Shown piece after piece: positions 17,723 to 25,794 of a DNA stretch of 64,000 nucleotides (within the stretch, counting starts at the first letter, position 1; every line of letters begins with the position of its first letter). The DNA lies in assembly GCF_024494355.1 (NCBI RefSeq), contig NZ_JAKNQY010000004.1:62001-126000 (forward strand), in the 5' to 3' direction. The notes under the pieces were generated by a model, which was not told the origin of the DNA, searched no databases, and saw only the letters and a list, made by a program, of their open reading frames with translations. The translations under genes were made by a program, and so were the position numbers. Origin of the DNA: Pseudomonas sp. Q11. Its GTDB lineage: Bacteria > Pseudomonadota > Gammaproteobacteria > Pseudomonadales > Pseudomonadaceae.

Positions 17723-18369
17723 GCGAGCCAGTCCAGAGTGAGGATCAATCGACGTTGCCCCGGCGTCAGCTGCGGCGAGCGATGGATCAGGCCCATACCC
17801 TCATTGCCGTGCCACTTCTCGCCTTTGAGCAGCGCCACATCGCCGCAGGCAAGCTGCTGAACCGCACGCGGATCATCCGGCTCAGCCTCGGGTTGCCCCA
17901 GGCGTCGACGATCCATCGCGCCTTCCTTTAGCAACTGGCTGCCAACGCCGGCGTACGTGGTGATCAGCCGTACCGGCACATGGTCAACGTGAAAGCGCGG
18001 GCACATGGCCTTATCCAGCGTTCGCAGGCGCAGGCCGACACGTCTGGCACCCAGCAGGCAGGCAAACGCGCTGACCAGCCAGGCGACATCCGCGATGAAG
18101 CCTTCATAGCCATGCAGATCGCGAAAGCCTGCGGCGAGACCTTCCAGGGCCGGTTGAGCGTCCTCCTGCGGCAGATCGATCACCAGCGATTCGGCCAGGG
18201 GCTGATCCATGGAAAGCACCAGTGCCGCAAAATCGCTGATGTGCGCCGGCAACTGACGTTGCCAGACCGCCAGGTTGGTATCGTCGTCCAGAATTTGCGT
18301 CAGGATCCGCGGGGTATCGCCCTGGACCTGGCGTACCTGCACTTTCCGCTTCGGACTGGGCGCCAGCAT
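17719..18369 (-). CDS. DUF1826-family protein
   Basis: A 216-residue cytoplasmic protein with no signal peptide. The central segment (about 100-200) carries CPRFHVDHVPVRLITTY and, later, GDVALLKGEKWHGNEG and LIHRSP. The HxD...H arrangement recalls the double-stranded beta-helix metal site of 2-oxoglutarate oxygenases (inference). DUF1826 genes occur beside zinc-responsive COG0523 GTPase genes in pseudomonads. The ATG at 18369 overlaps the stop codon of the upstream GTPase gene (TGATG), indicating translational coupling; a GTG one codon earlier is possible. Activity is unknown. Confidence 0.8.
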   Translation of the reverse strand: MLAPSPKRKVQVRQVQGDTPRILTQILDDDTNLAVWQRQLPAHISDFAALVLSMDQPLAESLVIDLPQEDAQPALEGLAAGFRDLHGYEGFIADVAWLVSAFACLLGARRVGLRLRTLDKAMCPRFHVDHVPVRLITTYAGVGSQLLKEGAMDRRRLGQPEAEPDDPRAVQQLACGDVALLKGEKWHGNEGMGLIHRSPQLTPGQRRLILTLDWLA

Positions 18370-19577
18370 CACGCTGCGGCCTCCTCATGCCAGGGGCCGA
18401 ACGGGTCCGGCAACAAACGCCAACTGTCTACACCCTGGGCCATTTCCGCGTCACTGAGCAGGCAAGCGTCCAGTTCGGCGGTCAGTTGCGTGAAGTCGAT
18501 ATTCTGGCCGATGAATACCAGCTCCTGCCGGCAATCACCGGTGGCAGGAAGCCAGTTTTTCAGGATGGCAGCGGTACTTTCCTCATCTTGCGGCCATTGG
18601 CTTTTCGGCACGAACCGCCACCAGCGCCCGGCGAATCCATGCCGCATCAAGCCGCCGGCCTGGGACCAACTGCCCGCTTCTTCATGTTTGCTGGCCAGCC
18701 AGAAGAAGCCCTTGGAGCGCAGCAGCTTGCCATTGGTCCACGGACGGTCGATAAAATTGAAAAAACGCTGGGGATGGAATGGCCGGCGCGCCCGGTAAGC
18801 TGTCGAAGCGATACCATATTCTTCGGTTTCGGACACGTGCTCACCGCGCAGCTCCTGCAGCCAGCCCGGTGCTTGAGCCGCGCGTTCAAAGTCGAAAAGC
18901 CCTGTGTCGAGGATCTTCTCCAGCGGTACTTGGCCCATGACCATGGGAATAATGTGCGCCTGGGCGTTAAGCCGTTCCAGAATCGCGATCAACTCCTCCC
19001 GTTCGTGACGGCCGATCAAGTCGATTTTGCTGATCAGAATCACATCGGCGAACTCGATCTGCTCAATCAGCAGATCAGTGATAGAACGCTCATCTTCCTC
19101 CCCCAGGGTCTCGCCTCTTGAAGCAAGGCTTTCGGCAGCCTGGAAATCCAGCAGGAAATTTACGCCATCGACCACTGTCACCATCGTGTCGAGCCGCGCC
19201 ACATCGGCCAGGCTGCGGCCTTGCTCATCACGAAAAGTGAAGGTTTCCGCCACCGGCAAGGGTTCGGAAATTCCCGTGGACTCGATCAGCAGATAGTCGA
19301 AGCGGCCTTCCCTGGCGAGCTGGCCGACCTCTTCCAGCAGGTCTTCACGCAACGTGCAGCAAATGCAGCCGTTACTCATCTCCACCAATTTCTCTTCAGC
19401 CCGGCTTAGGGTGACATCTCGCTGGACTTCGCTGCCATCAATGTTGATCTCGCTCATATCGTTGACGATCACAGCAACGCGCAGGTTGTCGCGATTACGC
19501 AGGACGTAATTGAGCAATGTGCTTTTACCGGCGCCGAGAAATCCGGACAGCACGGTTACAGGGAGACGATTGGGCAC
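18369..19577 (-). CDS. zigA: Zinc-responsive COG0523 GTPase (ZigA type)
   Basis: A 402-residue GTPase metallochaperone. The GTG at 19577 begins [19 protein letters not shown] with AGGA 8 bases upstream; earlier in-frame starts (19592, 19622) add residues outside the family pattern. Motifs: Walker [16 protein letters not shown] (CxCC zinc ligands), [12 protein letters not shown] for guanine recognition, and a full CobW_C domain (about 260-385; [13 protein letters not shown]). ZigA-type proteins are induced by zinc limitation and are thought to move zinc to key enzymes. A Zur palindrome lies 100 bp upstream, shared with the divergent secreted-protein gene. It is coupled to DUF1826 downstream. 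Confidence 0.88.
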   Translation of the reverse strand: MPNRLPVTVLSGFLGAGKSTLLNYVLRNRDNLRVAVIVNDMSEINIDGSEVQRDVTLSRAEEKLVEMSNGCICCTLREDLLEEVGQLAREGRFDYLLIESTGISEPLPVAETFTFRDEQGRSLADVARLDTMVTVVDGVNFLLDFQAAESLASRGETLGEEDERSITDLLIEQIEFADVILISKIDLIGRHEREELIAILERLNAQAHIIPMVMGQVPLEKILDTGLFDFERAAQAPGWLQELRGEHVSETEEYGIASTAYRARRPFHPQRFFNFIDRPWTNGKLLRSKGFFWLASKHEEAGSWSQAGGLMRHGFAGRWWRFVPKSQWPQDEESTAAILKNWLPATGDCRQELVFIGQNIDFTQLTAELDACLLSDAEMAQGVDSWRLLPDPFGPWHEEAAA

Positions 19578-19676
19578 CAGGTATATCCTCATCGGGCGGG
19601 CCGCGCTGACGCTTGAGCGCATGTCGCGACTCTTTTCTTCAGGCTTGGGTTCGGTTCAGAGCCTATGTGCTTTTAA

Positions 19677-19691
19677 TGTTATAGTATAACA
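19677..19691. promoter_or_regulatory. Zur box, divergent promoter
   Basis: TGTTATA-G-TATAACA is a perfect 7+1+7 palindrome preceded by AA, matching the gammaproteobacterial Zur consensus core (AATGTTATANTATAACA). It lies between the zigA-type gene (100 bp from its start) and the secreted-protein gene at 19740 (48 bp from its start), so one site can repress both when zinc is sufficient. Confidence 0.9.
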
Positions 19692-19739
19692 GCCAAATTT
19701 AACCAGTCTCCGCTGCTCAACCAGTCTGAAATAAAAAGC

Positions 19740-20132
19740 ATGCGCAATTTCCTGAAACTCGTATTCGTAAGCCCGTTGCTGCTGTTGGCGCTGGATGCCT
19801 CAGCCCAAAGCCCTATGTTGGCGAACTGCACCCGCAGCGCGAATTTACTGGCCTGTGTTGACGGGCAAGGCAATACCTACAGCGTCATGACGGCCGGAAA
19901 CACCCTCTATCTGCGCGGATTTGAAGTGATTGGCCGGCGCTATTGGGCGCAAACAACCAGTCGTTATGGCCAACTGACGTTCTTTACCGGCGTAGCTTCT
20001 GATGGGGAGAGCTGGGTTGGATACAGTCGGCGCGTGGGCTGGACGACCATCAATCGCTTCTCGAGCTCGGGCGCAAGCACAGGGAAGTTTGTATGCAGCC
20101 GCATTAGCGGTTGCCAGGATTCACCACGCTGA
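19740..20132 (+). CDS. Small secreted protein, Zur-controlled, unknown function
   Basis: A 130-residue protein. MRNFLKLVFVSPLLLLALDASAQ is a signal peptide with an ASA cleavage site. The mature part (about 107 residues) is rich in aromatic and beta-forming residues (TLYLRGFEVIGRRYWAQTT; SWVGYSRRVGWTTINRF) and has four cysteines, two near each end, suggesting a disulfide-closed small beta domain. No family is recognised. The Zur palindrome 48 bp upstream indicates expression under zinc starvation. A parS-like site begins at the base after its stop codon. Confidence 0.75.
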   Translation: MRNFLKLVFVSPLLLLALDASAQSPMLANCTRSANLLACVDGQGNTYSVMTAGNTLYLRGFEVIGRRYWAQTTSRYGQLTFFTGVASDGESWVGYSRRVGWTTINRFSSSGASTGKFVCSRISGCQDSPR

Positions 20133-20148
20133 TGTTTCACGTGGAACG
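20133..20148. other. parS-like site A (ParB binding)
   Basis: TGTTTCACGTGGAACG combines the universal left half TGTTTCAC with the Pseudomonas right half GTGGAAC. It matches the general TGTTNCACGTGNAACA pattern except for the final base. It starts directly after the stop codon of the preceding gene. Confidence 0.7.
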
Positions 20149-20212
20149 GTTCGAGAACGATCACCGAGCGAAATGAAACTGCGTTCATAAAATAGTGCTG
20201 GCTGCATTTATT

Positions 20213-20225
20213 GTTATACTATAAC
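20213..20225. promoter_or_regulatory. Zur box upstream of folE2
   Basis: GTTATA-C-TATAAC is a perfect 6+1+6 palindrome (TG before, GT after), 31 bp upstream of the folE2 ATG. It has the same core as the box at 19677-19691 and would repress the folE2-znuCBA operon when zinc is sufficient. Confidence 0.9.
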
Positions 20226-20256
20226 GTATATTTTGTGCTTATGACGGACCTTGAAT

Positions 20257-21153
20257 ATGAACGCGTTAACTCTGCCGGACGTTGCTGCGCAGGCTTCGCG
20301 CCAGGCCCTGCCCCTCGATTGGGTAGGCATGTGCGGCATCGCGGTACCCGTACAGATCGACGGTCAGCGTCTCAACGCGATCGCTGATGCCGGTGTCAGC
20401 CTTGATGACGGTGAGGCCCGCGGCATCCATATGTCACGCCTGTACCTGGCACTGGAGTTGCTCGAAAACGAAACGCTGTCTCCCATGCTGTTACGCCGTA
20501 TCCTGCAGCAATTCCTCGACAGTCACGCAGGCCTGTCCCACGCCGCCTCGCTGGGCATTCGCACCGATCTGCTACTCAAGCGTCCAGCGCTGGTCAGCCC
20601 ACTGGCTGGCTGGAAGCGCTACCCAATCAACATCGAAGCCCACCTGAAAAATGGTGTGTTCCACGTGGAACTACACATTCAGATCCCCTATTCGTCCACC
20701 TGCCCTTGCTCGGCCGCACTCGCTCGTCAGTTAATCCAGCAGCAATTTGTAGACGACTTTGCCAATAAAGCGCTCGAGCACGCCGAGATCCTGGCCTGGC
20801 TAGGCTCATCAAAAGGCATCGTCGCCACACCGCACAGTCAACGCAGCACTGCCACCGTGAATCTGAGGCTGAACGCCGGCATCGACGAACTGCCGCTGCT
20901 GTCCATCATCAACGCAGCTGAAGCAGCCCTCGGCACGGCCGTACAAACCGCTGTGAAGCGGGCAGACGAACAAGCCTTCGCGCACGCCAATGGTCAAAAC
21001 CTGATGTTCTGTGAAGACGCCGCACGGCGGCTGAGCATGGCATTGAGGCGATCACCCGACATCGCCACCCTCGATGTGCGAGTGGTTCACGCCGAAAGTC
21101 TGCATGCCCATGACGCCGTGGCGCAAAGCCGTTGGGTCAGGGAGGCACTGTGA
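20257..21153 (+). CDS. folE2: GTP cyclohydrolase IB (FolE2)
   Basis: Converts GTP to 7,8-dihydroneopterin triphosphate, the first step of folate synthesis. Unlike zinc-dependent FolE it can use Mn or Fe, and in many bacteria it is induced by zinc limitation. It is 298 residues from the ATG at 20257; a TTG six bases earlier is possible. The family signature IPYSSTCPCSAALARQ (about 145-160) includes the active-site cysteine, and FVDDFANKALEHAE follows. A Zur box precedes it. Its stop overlaps the GTG of the ABC ATPase gene by 4 bases, so it leads the operon. A parS-like sequence lies within its coding region (20657-20672). Confidence 0.95.
   Translation: MNALTLPDVAAQASRQALPLDWVGMCGIAVPVQIDGQRLNAIADAGVSLDDGEARGIHMSRLYLALELLENETLSPMLLRRILQQFLDSHAGLSHAASLGIRTDLLLKRPALVSPLAGWKRYPINIEAHLKNGVFHVELHIQIPYSSTCPCSAALARQLIQQQFVDDFANKALEHAEILAWLGSSKGIVATPHSQRSTATVNLRLNAGIDELPLLSIINAAEAALGTAVQTAVKRADEQAFAHANGQNLMFCEDAARRLSMALRRSPDIATLDVRVVHAESLHAHDAVAQSRWVREAL
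20657..20672. other. parS-like site B inside folE2
   Basis: TGTTCCACGTGGAACT contains the complete 14-base palindrome GTTCCAC-GTGGAAC of Pseudomonas parS, flanked by GTG and ACAC, which extends the symmetry. It encodes the residues VFHVEL of FolE2, so the site is embedded in conserved coding sequence. Confidence 0.78.
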
Positions 21154-21818
21154 TTCGTTGCCAGGCCTTACGCTGGGGCGCCCCCGGCCAACCCCTCACA
21201 CCCCCGCTGAACATAGAGCGGCCCGCGGGGAGCCTGACGGCCATCGTCGGAGCCAACGGTTCAGGTAAAAGCAGCCTGTTGAAAGTGCTGGCCGGTCTGC
21301 AAAAACCTTTATCCGGTAAAGTCGCCCTGGATGTTCCACGTCGCGGCAGCGTCTCGTTCCTGGCGCAACAGCAACATCTGGACCGGCAATTTCCAATCAG
21401 CTTGCAAGAACTAGTGGCGGCGGGATCCTGGGGTAGCAGGCACACGCTGGCCATGCGCCGCCATCGATTGAACGCCGTACTGCAAGACTGGGCTTTGGAT
21501 GGCCTGGAGCATCGCTCGTTGATGGCGTTGTCGGGAGGCGAGCTGCAACGCGCCCTTCTCGCCCGCTTGAGTCTGGCCGAAGCCCCCCTGCTGTTGCTCG
21601 ACGAACCCCACGCGGCCCTCGACGAGCAAGGTCAGGCGCTATTGTGGAAACACATCCATGGCTGGCACGCCGAAGGCCGCACCCTGGTGGTGGTTTGTCA
21701 TGACCTCGCTGCGGTGCGCCAACATATTCCCCATACGTTACTGGTCAGTCACACCGGCTGCACACTGGGCCGCAGTGTTGATTTGATTGCCCAACAACAA
21801 CTCACGCAGGTGGCCTGA
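21150..21818 (+). CDS. znuC: Zinc ABC transporter ATPase (ZnuC-like)
   Basis: A 222-residue ATP-binding subunit, starting at the GTG at 21150 that overlaps the folE2 stop; GGGAGG lies just upstream. Motifs: Walker A GANGSGKSS (about 36), Q-loop FLAQQQ, signature LSGGELQRALLARL, Walker B LLLLDEPHAALDEQ and the switch histidine in VCHDL. It energises import with the permease and binding protein encoded next. Because a canonical znuABC normally lies elsewhere in Pseudomonas with zur, this is probably a second, starvation-induced importer; the symbol is used in the family sense. Confidence 0.88.
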   Translation: MIRCQALRWGAPGQPLTPPLNIERPAGSLTAIVGANGSGKSSLLKVLAGLQKPLSGKVALDVPRRGSVSFLAQQQHLDRQFPISLQELVAAGSWGSRHTLAMRRHRLNAVLQDWALDGLEHRSLMALSGGELQRALLARLSLAEAPLLLLDEPHAALDEQGQALLWKHIHGWHAEGRTLVVVCHDLAAVRQHIPHTLLVSHTGCTLGRSVDLIAQQQLTQVA

Positions 21819-22684
21819 TGCTCGCGGCCGCCCATCTCTGGCAACCCTTTCAGGAATTTGTCTTCATGCGCCGGGCGCTACTGGGCGGCCTGGTATTGGC
21901 GTGCAGCACGGCACCGCTTGGCGTGTTTTTGATTCTGCGACGCATGAGCCTGATCGGCGACGCCGTTGCTCACGGTATCTTGCCCGGAGCAGCCTTGGGT
22001 TTCTGGTTCGCCGGGCTGAGCTTGCCAGCCCTGACGCTGGGCGGCCTCGGTGCAGGCTTGAGCATGGCCGGGTTGGCTGCCTGGATTACCCGTCGCACCG
22101 GCCTGCGGGAAGACGCCAGCCTGGCGGCGATATATCCCATTTCCCTGGCCGTCGGCGTGTTGATTCTCGGTATGGCCGGCAAACGCCTGGACTTGCTTCA
22201 CCTGTTGTTCGGCTCTGCACTGGCGGTAGATGGCCCGACCCTCATCGGCATGCTCTGGGTTTCAGGGATCAGCCTGGTCGCCATGGCACTGATTTACCGA
22301 CCGCTGTTGCTAGACACCCTGGATCCTCTTTTCCTGCGAACCGTCAGCCGGCTGGGCCCTTTGGCCCATGGCGTGTTTCTGACCCTGGTCGTCTTGAACC
22401 TGGTCATCGGCTTCCAGGCCATCGGCGCGCTGATGGTGGTCGGCCTGATGATGTTGCCTGCTGCCGCTTCACGATTCTGGAGCCGCCGTTTGCCGGTTCT
22501 GATGGGAGTCGCGGCGCTGCTTGGATGTCTGTCGGTGTGGCTCGGGCTGCTGTTGTCATTCCACTTCTCGCTACCCAGCGGGCCGGCCATCGTACTGGTG
22601 GCGGGCGCGTTTTATCTGCTGTCCGTGGTGTTCGGTCCGGTACACGGTTTGCTGCGCCGCCCGCCTTTACTCACATCCCAATGA
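21818..22684 (+). CDS. znuB: Zinc ABC transporter permease (ZnuB-like)
   Basis: A 288-residue ABC-3 family permease with eight or nine hydrophobic helices. Conserved features include the N-terminal FMRRALLGGLVLACSTAPLG block, MSLIGDAVAHGILPG (the EAA-like ATPase contact) and the late AIGALMVVGLMMLPAAASRF. The ATG overlaps the previous stop (TGATG), giving tight coupling with the ATPase gene. It belongs to the folE2-znuCBA operon. Confidence 0.92.
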   Translation: MLAAAHLWQPFQEFVFMRRALLGGLVLACSTAPLGVFLILRRMSLIGDAVAHGILPGAALGFWFAGLSLPALTLGGLGAGLSMAGLAAWITRRTGLREDASLAAIYPISLAVGVLILGMAGKRLDLLHLLFGSALAVDGPTLIGMLWVSGISLVAMALIYRPLLLDTLDPLFLRTVSRLGPLAHGVFLTLVVLNLVIGFQAIGALMVVGLMMLPAAASRFWSRRLPVLMGVAALLGCLSVWLGLLLSFHFSLPSGPAIVLVAGAFYLLSVVFGPVHGLLRRPPLLTSQ

Positions 22685-22695
22685 GGTGTTTCCCG

Positions 22696-23571
22696 ATGCG
22701 CGTTCTGCTCGTGCTGTTCAGTCTGATGCTGTCCTTATCCGCATCTGCCGCCGAAAAGCTCCAAGTGGTGACCAGCTTCAGCATCCTTGCCGACATGACC
22801 CAAGAGGTCGGCGGCGAGCATATCCAGATCACCAACCTGGTGGGGCCGGACGCGGATGCACACACCTACGAACCCACGCCGGACGACGCCAAGGCGTTGC
22901 TCAGTGCCAAACTGATCATCAAGAATGGTCTGGGCTTTGAACCGTGGCTGGATCGCCTGGTCACCAGCACCGAAACCAACGCACCGGTGATCAGCGCCAG
23001 CCGCGGCGTTATTCCTCGTTCGCTGGATGAAGAGGGCGAGACCGTCCCCGACCCGCATGCCTGGCATAACCTGGCGAACGCCGAGCTGTACGTCAGGAAC
23101 ATCAGCAAGGCGCTGGAAACCGCCGACCCGACCAACAAGGCCGACTACGAACGCAACAGCCAGGCATATCTGAAAAAGATCTATGCGCTGCTCGCCGATG
23201 CCAAGGCCAAGCTTGGCGCCTTGCCACCGGGAAACCGTAGAATCGTGACGTCCCACGATGCCTTCGGTTACATGGGCCAGGCCTATGGCATCGAGTTTAT
23301 GGCGCCACAGGGTCTGTCCACTGAACGGGAGCCCTCGGCCGCCGATGTCGCGGCGCTGATTACCCAGATACGCAAAGCGAAAGTAAAAGCCGTGTTCATG
23401 GAGAACATCAAAGACGCGCGCCTGCTCAAGCAGATAGCGGCTGAAAGCGGTGCGCACATCGGCGGCACGCTGTATTCCGATGCGCTCGCGACCAGCGGAC
23501 CGGCCAGTACCTTCATCGGACTGTTCGAGTACAACCTGAATACGTTGTACGACGCATTGAGCCGGCCATGA
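22696..23571 (+). CDS. znuA: Zinc/manganese ABC transporter solute-binding protein
   Basis: A 291-residue periplasmic metal-binding protein (cluster A-I). The signal peptide (MRVLLVLFSLMLSLSASA) is cleaved before AEKLQVV. Likely metal ligands are the His of DADAHTYEP (about 60), the His of DPHAWHN (about 120), the His of TSHDAFGY (about 185) and the Asp of LYSDAL (about 265). The long His/Asp-rich loop typical of E. coli ZnuA is absent, so it may be closer to AztC or PsaA-type proteins. GAGGTG precedes the ATG at 22696. Zur control of the operon favours zinc as substrate. Confidence 0.88.
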   Translation: MRVLLVLFSLMLSLSASAAEKLQVVTSFSILADMTQEVGGEHIQITNLVGPDADAHTYEPTPDDAKALLSAKLIIKNGLGFEPWLDRLVTSTETNAPVISASRGVIPRSLDEEGETVPDPHAWHNLANAELYVRNISKALETADPTNKADYERNSQAYLKKIYALLADAKAKLGALPPGNRRIVTSHDAFGYMGQAYGIEFMAPQGLSTEREPSAADVAALITQIRKAKVKAVFMENIKDARLLKQIAAESGAHIGGTLYSDALATSGPASTFIGLFEYNLNTLYDALSRP

Positions 23572-23595
23572 TCTGCAAGCGCCCTTGAACGAACG

Positions 23596-23646
23596 TCTGT
23601 GGAAGCAAAGCTCGCTCGCGATGCGCACGAGCCTTGCTACCACAGA
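23596..23646. terminator. REP-like hairpin between convergent genes
   Basis: Arms of 13 bases (23596-23608, TCTGTGGAAGCAA, and 23634-23646, TTGCTACCACAGA) pair at 12 positions, and GCTCG/CGAGC inside extend the stem. It is a degenerate REP unit between the convergent metal-binding-protein and DUF3617 genes and probably ends transcription from both sides. A T-run is lacking. Confidence 0.55.
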
Positions 23647-23676
23647 TCAACCCGATTATGTACGCCAGAGCGGGAT

Positions 23677-24198
23677 TCAAGCCCTCGGCTTGACCGTCCC
23701 GCAATCCTGCCCCAACCACACGGCGCGAGTGTCCAGGCTGCCGTTCTGCTGGATGCCGGTGGCATTGAACGTGCCGTTGACCTGGGTCGTGAACTCCCGA
23801 TCGCTCTGGAATGTCGCGACCCCATTGCCTTGGGCTTTCGGGCAACTGAAACGAAACTTCCACTGATTACCGGTGCGATCGGTGATCTGCTGTTTGCACC
23901 CCGATTGCGGGTCTTGCAGCGGAATATCATTGGTCTGGACCTGTTCCGGGGTCAGGCATACGCGAATACCCTTTCCGCCCATGGTGATGCCCTGCTTTTC
24001 CAGCATCGCCCGTTGTTCCGGGGTTATCTGGTTTTGCAGTTGGCCAAGAATCAGTTGCAGGTCTGGCAGATTCTGATTGTCGACCTTCATATTGCTTGTA
24101 GTCAGTTCCCACAAACCTGGTTGAAGCATCTGCGCCTGAGCGGCCACAGAAACCGACAAACCCACCGTCAGGGCCAAACCCAGCAGACAAACTTTCAT
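23677..24198 (-). CDS. DUF3617-family periplasmic protein
   Basis: A 173-residue exported protein. The signal peptide MKVCLLGLALTVGLSVSVAAQAQ is followed by the DUF3617 opening MLQPGLWELTTSNMKVDNQNLPD. Later come GIRVCLTPEQVQTNDIPLQD, GCKQQI, FRFSCPKAQ and a final DCGT. The four or so mature cysteines could form disulfides. GGAG lies 8 bases upstream of the chosen ATG. The family is common in proteobacteria and has no assigned activity. Confidence 0.85.
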   Translation of the reverse strand: MKVCLLGLALTVGLSVSVAAQAQMLQPGLWELTTSNMKVDNQNLPDLQLILGQLQNQITPEQRAMLEKQGITMGGKGIRVCLTPEQVQTNDIPLQDPQSGCKQQITDRTGNQWKFRFSCPKAQGNGVATFQSDREFTTQVNGTFNATGIQQNGSLDTRAVWLGQDCGTVKPRA

Positions 24199-24339
24199 CA
24201 CAAGCACTCCAGAGGACAGGTGGCCGTTAGACGTCACCTACAGGCTTCGGTTCAGGCTCGACAGGCGTGAATTAAATAGCGACATCCGCCGTGGAACATG
24301 GTCTGTTAAGCATTGAAACTTCAGGAGCAAGGCTGCCCC

Positions 24340-25779
24340 ATGGATTACTTCGGCCCGCATGTTTTCGGTTACCTGATCGCACTGCTTCACACTTTGGGTT
24401 CCATCGCCGCCGTTCACGCGGTGCTTACGGTACGGACCGCTCAGGGTTCCATCGCCTGGGCCCTGTCGTTGGTATTTATCCCCTACCTGACGTTGATTCC
24501 CTACCTGGTTTTCGGCCGTAGCACCTTCGATGGCTATATCAAGGCGCGCCGGCAAGCCAACGAAGAAATGCGCAAAGCCGTCTCCGAGCTGAACTGGCGG
24601 CCATGGGTCGAAGAAGCCCTCACCGCCCGTGCCTCTCAGGCCTACGCCTCGTTACGGGCGATGCCCAAGCTGGGGCGCACGCCGTGCCTGGCGAACAACC
24701 AGGTGCGGTTGCTCATCAATGGCTTCGCCACATTCGAGGCGATTTTCGAGGCCATTGATAATGCCCGGCAAGCCGTGCTGATTCAGTTTTTCATCATCCA
24801 CGACGACCGCCTCGGTCAACGTCTGAAAACGCTGCTCTTGAAGAAAGCGGCTGAAGGCGTCGCGGTGTATCTCCTGTACGACCGCATTGGCAGCCATTCC
24901 CTGCCCCACCGCTACGTCCAGGCGCTGCGTGATGGCGGCGTCCATGTCAAAGCGTTCGCCACCCGTAGTGGCTGGCTCAACCGGTTTCAGGTCAATTTTC
25001 GCAACCACCGCAAAATCGTCGCGGTGGACGGCGTTTTGGGCTTTGTCGGCGGGCATAACGTGGGCGATGAATACATGGGTGAAAAGCCGCCCTTGGCGCC
25101 GTGGCGCGATACCCATGTAGAAGTACGCGGGCCCGTCGTGGCGAGTATGCAAGAGTCGTTTGCCGAAGACTGGTTCTGGGCGGACCGTTCATTGCCACCG
25201 CTTATCCTGCCGGACACGTACCCTGACGACGGTGTGCTTTGCCAGTTGCTGGCCAGCGGGCCGGCCGACGCGTACGAAACCTGCTCACTGTTTTTTGTCG
25301 AGGCGATCCATGCGGCCAGCGAACGAGTCTGGATCACGACGCCGTACTTCATTCCTGACGAAGCGGTATTCGCTGCGTTGCGCCTGGCGGTATTGCGTGG
25401 GGTGGACGTGCGTATCCTGCTGCCCTCACGGCCGGACCATAAGGTCGTCTACGCGGCGTCGAGCCTGTACGCGTTCGAAGCAGTACGGGCCGGGGTACGG
25501 GTGTTTCGTTATGAGCCGGGCTTCCTGCATCAGAAAGTCGTGCTGATTGACCGTGAAATCAGCGCCATCGGCAGCGCCAACCTGGACAATCGTTCGTTCC
25601 GACTCAACTTCGAGGTGATGTTACTGACCGTGGATATCTCGTTCGCCACAGAGGTCGAACAGATGCTCGAGAACGACTTTGCCCAAGCGCTGGAAATCGA
25701 CAAACAGGAAAGCCGGGAGACCCACCGCCTGCAGAAGATCGGCATGCGGATCGCCCGGCTTATTTCCCCGATACTCTAA
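24340..25779 (+). CDS. cls: Cardiolipin synthase
   Basis: Joins two phosphatidylglycerols to cardiolipin at the inner membrane; 479 residues. Two N-terminal membrane helices (about 5-25 and 38-58) are followed by two phospholipase D domains. The first HKD motif is [10 protein letters not shown] with GGHN downstream (about 220-240); the second is [10 protein letters not shown] with GSANLDNRS (about 395-420). The ATG at 24340 gives the family-like start [18 protein letters not shown]. An in-frame TTG at 24313 is not supported. It converges with cfa after a 15-bp gap, an arrangement of membrane-lipid genes also known in P. putida. Confidence 0.94.
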   Translation: MDYFGPHVFGYLIALLHTLGSIAAVHAVLTVRTAQGSIAWALSLVFIPYLTLIPYLVFGRSTFDGYIKARRQANEEMRKAVSELNWRPWVEEALTARASQAYASLRAMPKLGRTPCLANNQVRLLINGFATFEAIFEAIDNARQAVLIQFFIIHDDRLGQRLKTLLLKKAAEGVAVYLLYDRIGSHSLPHRYVQALRDGGVHVKAFATRSGWLNRFQVNFRNHRKIVAVDGVLGFVGGHNVGDEYMGEKPPLAPWRDTHVEVRGPVVASMQESFAEDWFWADRSLPPLILPDTYPDDGVLCQLLASGPADAYETCSLFFVEAIHAASERVWITTPYFIPDEAVFAALRLAVLRGVDVRILLPSRPDHKVVYAASSLYAFEAVRAGVRVFRYEPGFLHQKVVLIDREISAIGSANLDNRSFRLNFEVMLLTVDISFATEVEQMLENDFAQALEIDKQESRETHRLQKIGMRIARLISPIL

Positions 25780-25794
25780 GCGGCTAACATCTGG

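Noticed and set aside
21787-22680. Long frame reading out of phase through znuB and fused to the metal-binding protein gene
   Set aside because: Its first 300 codons give no family and contradict the membrane protein in the correct frame. The true start of the binding protein is 22696.
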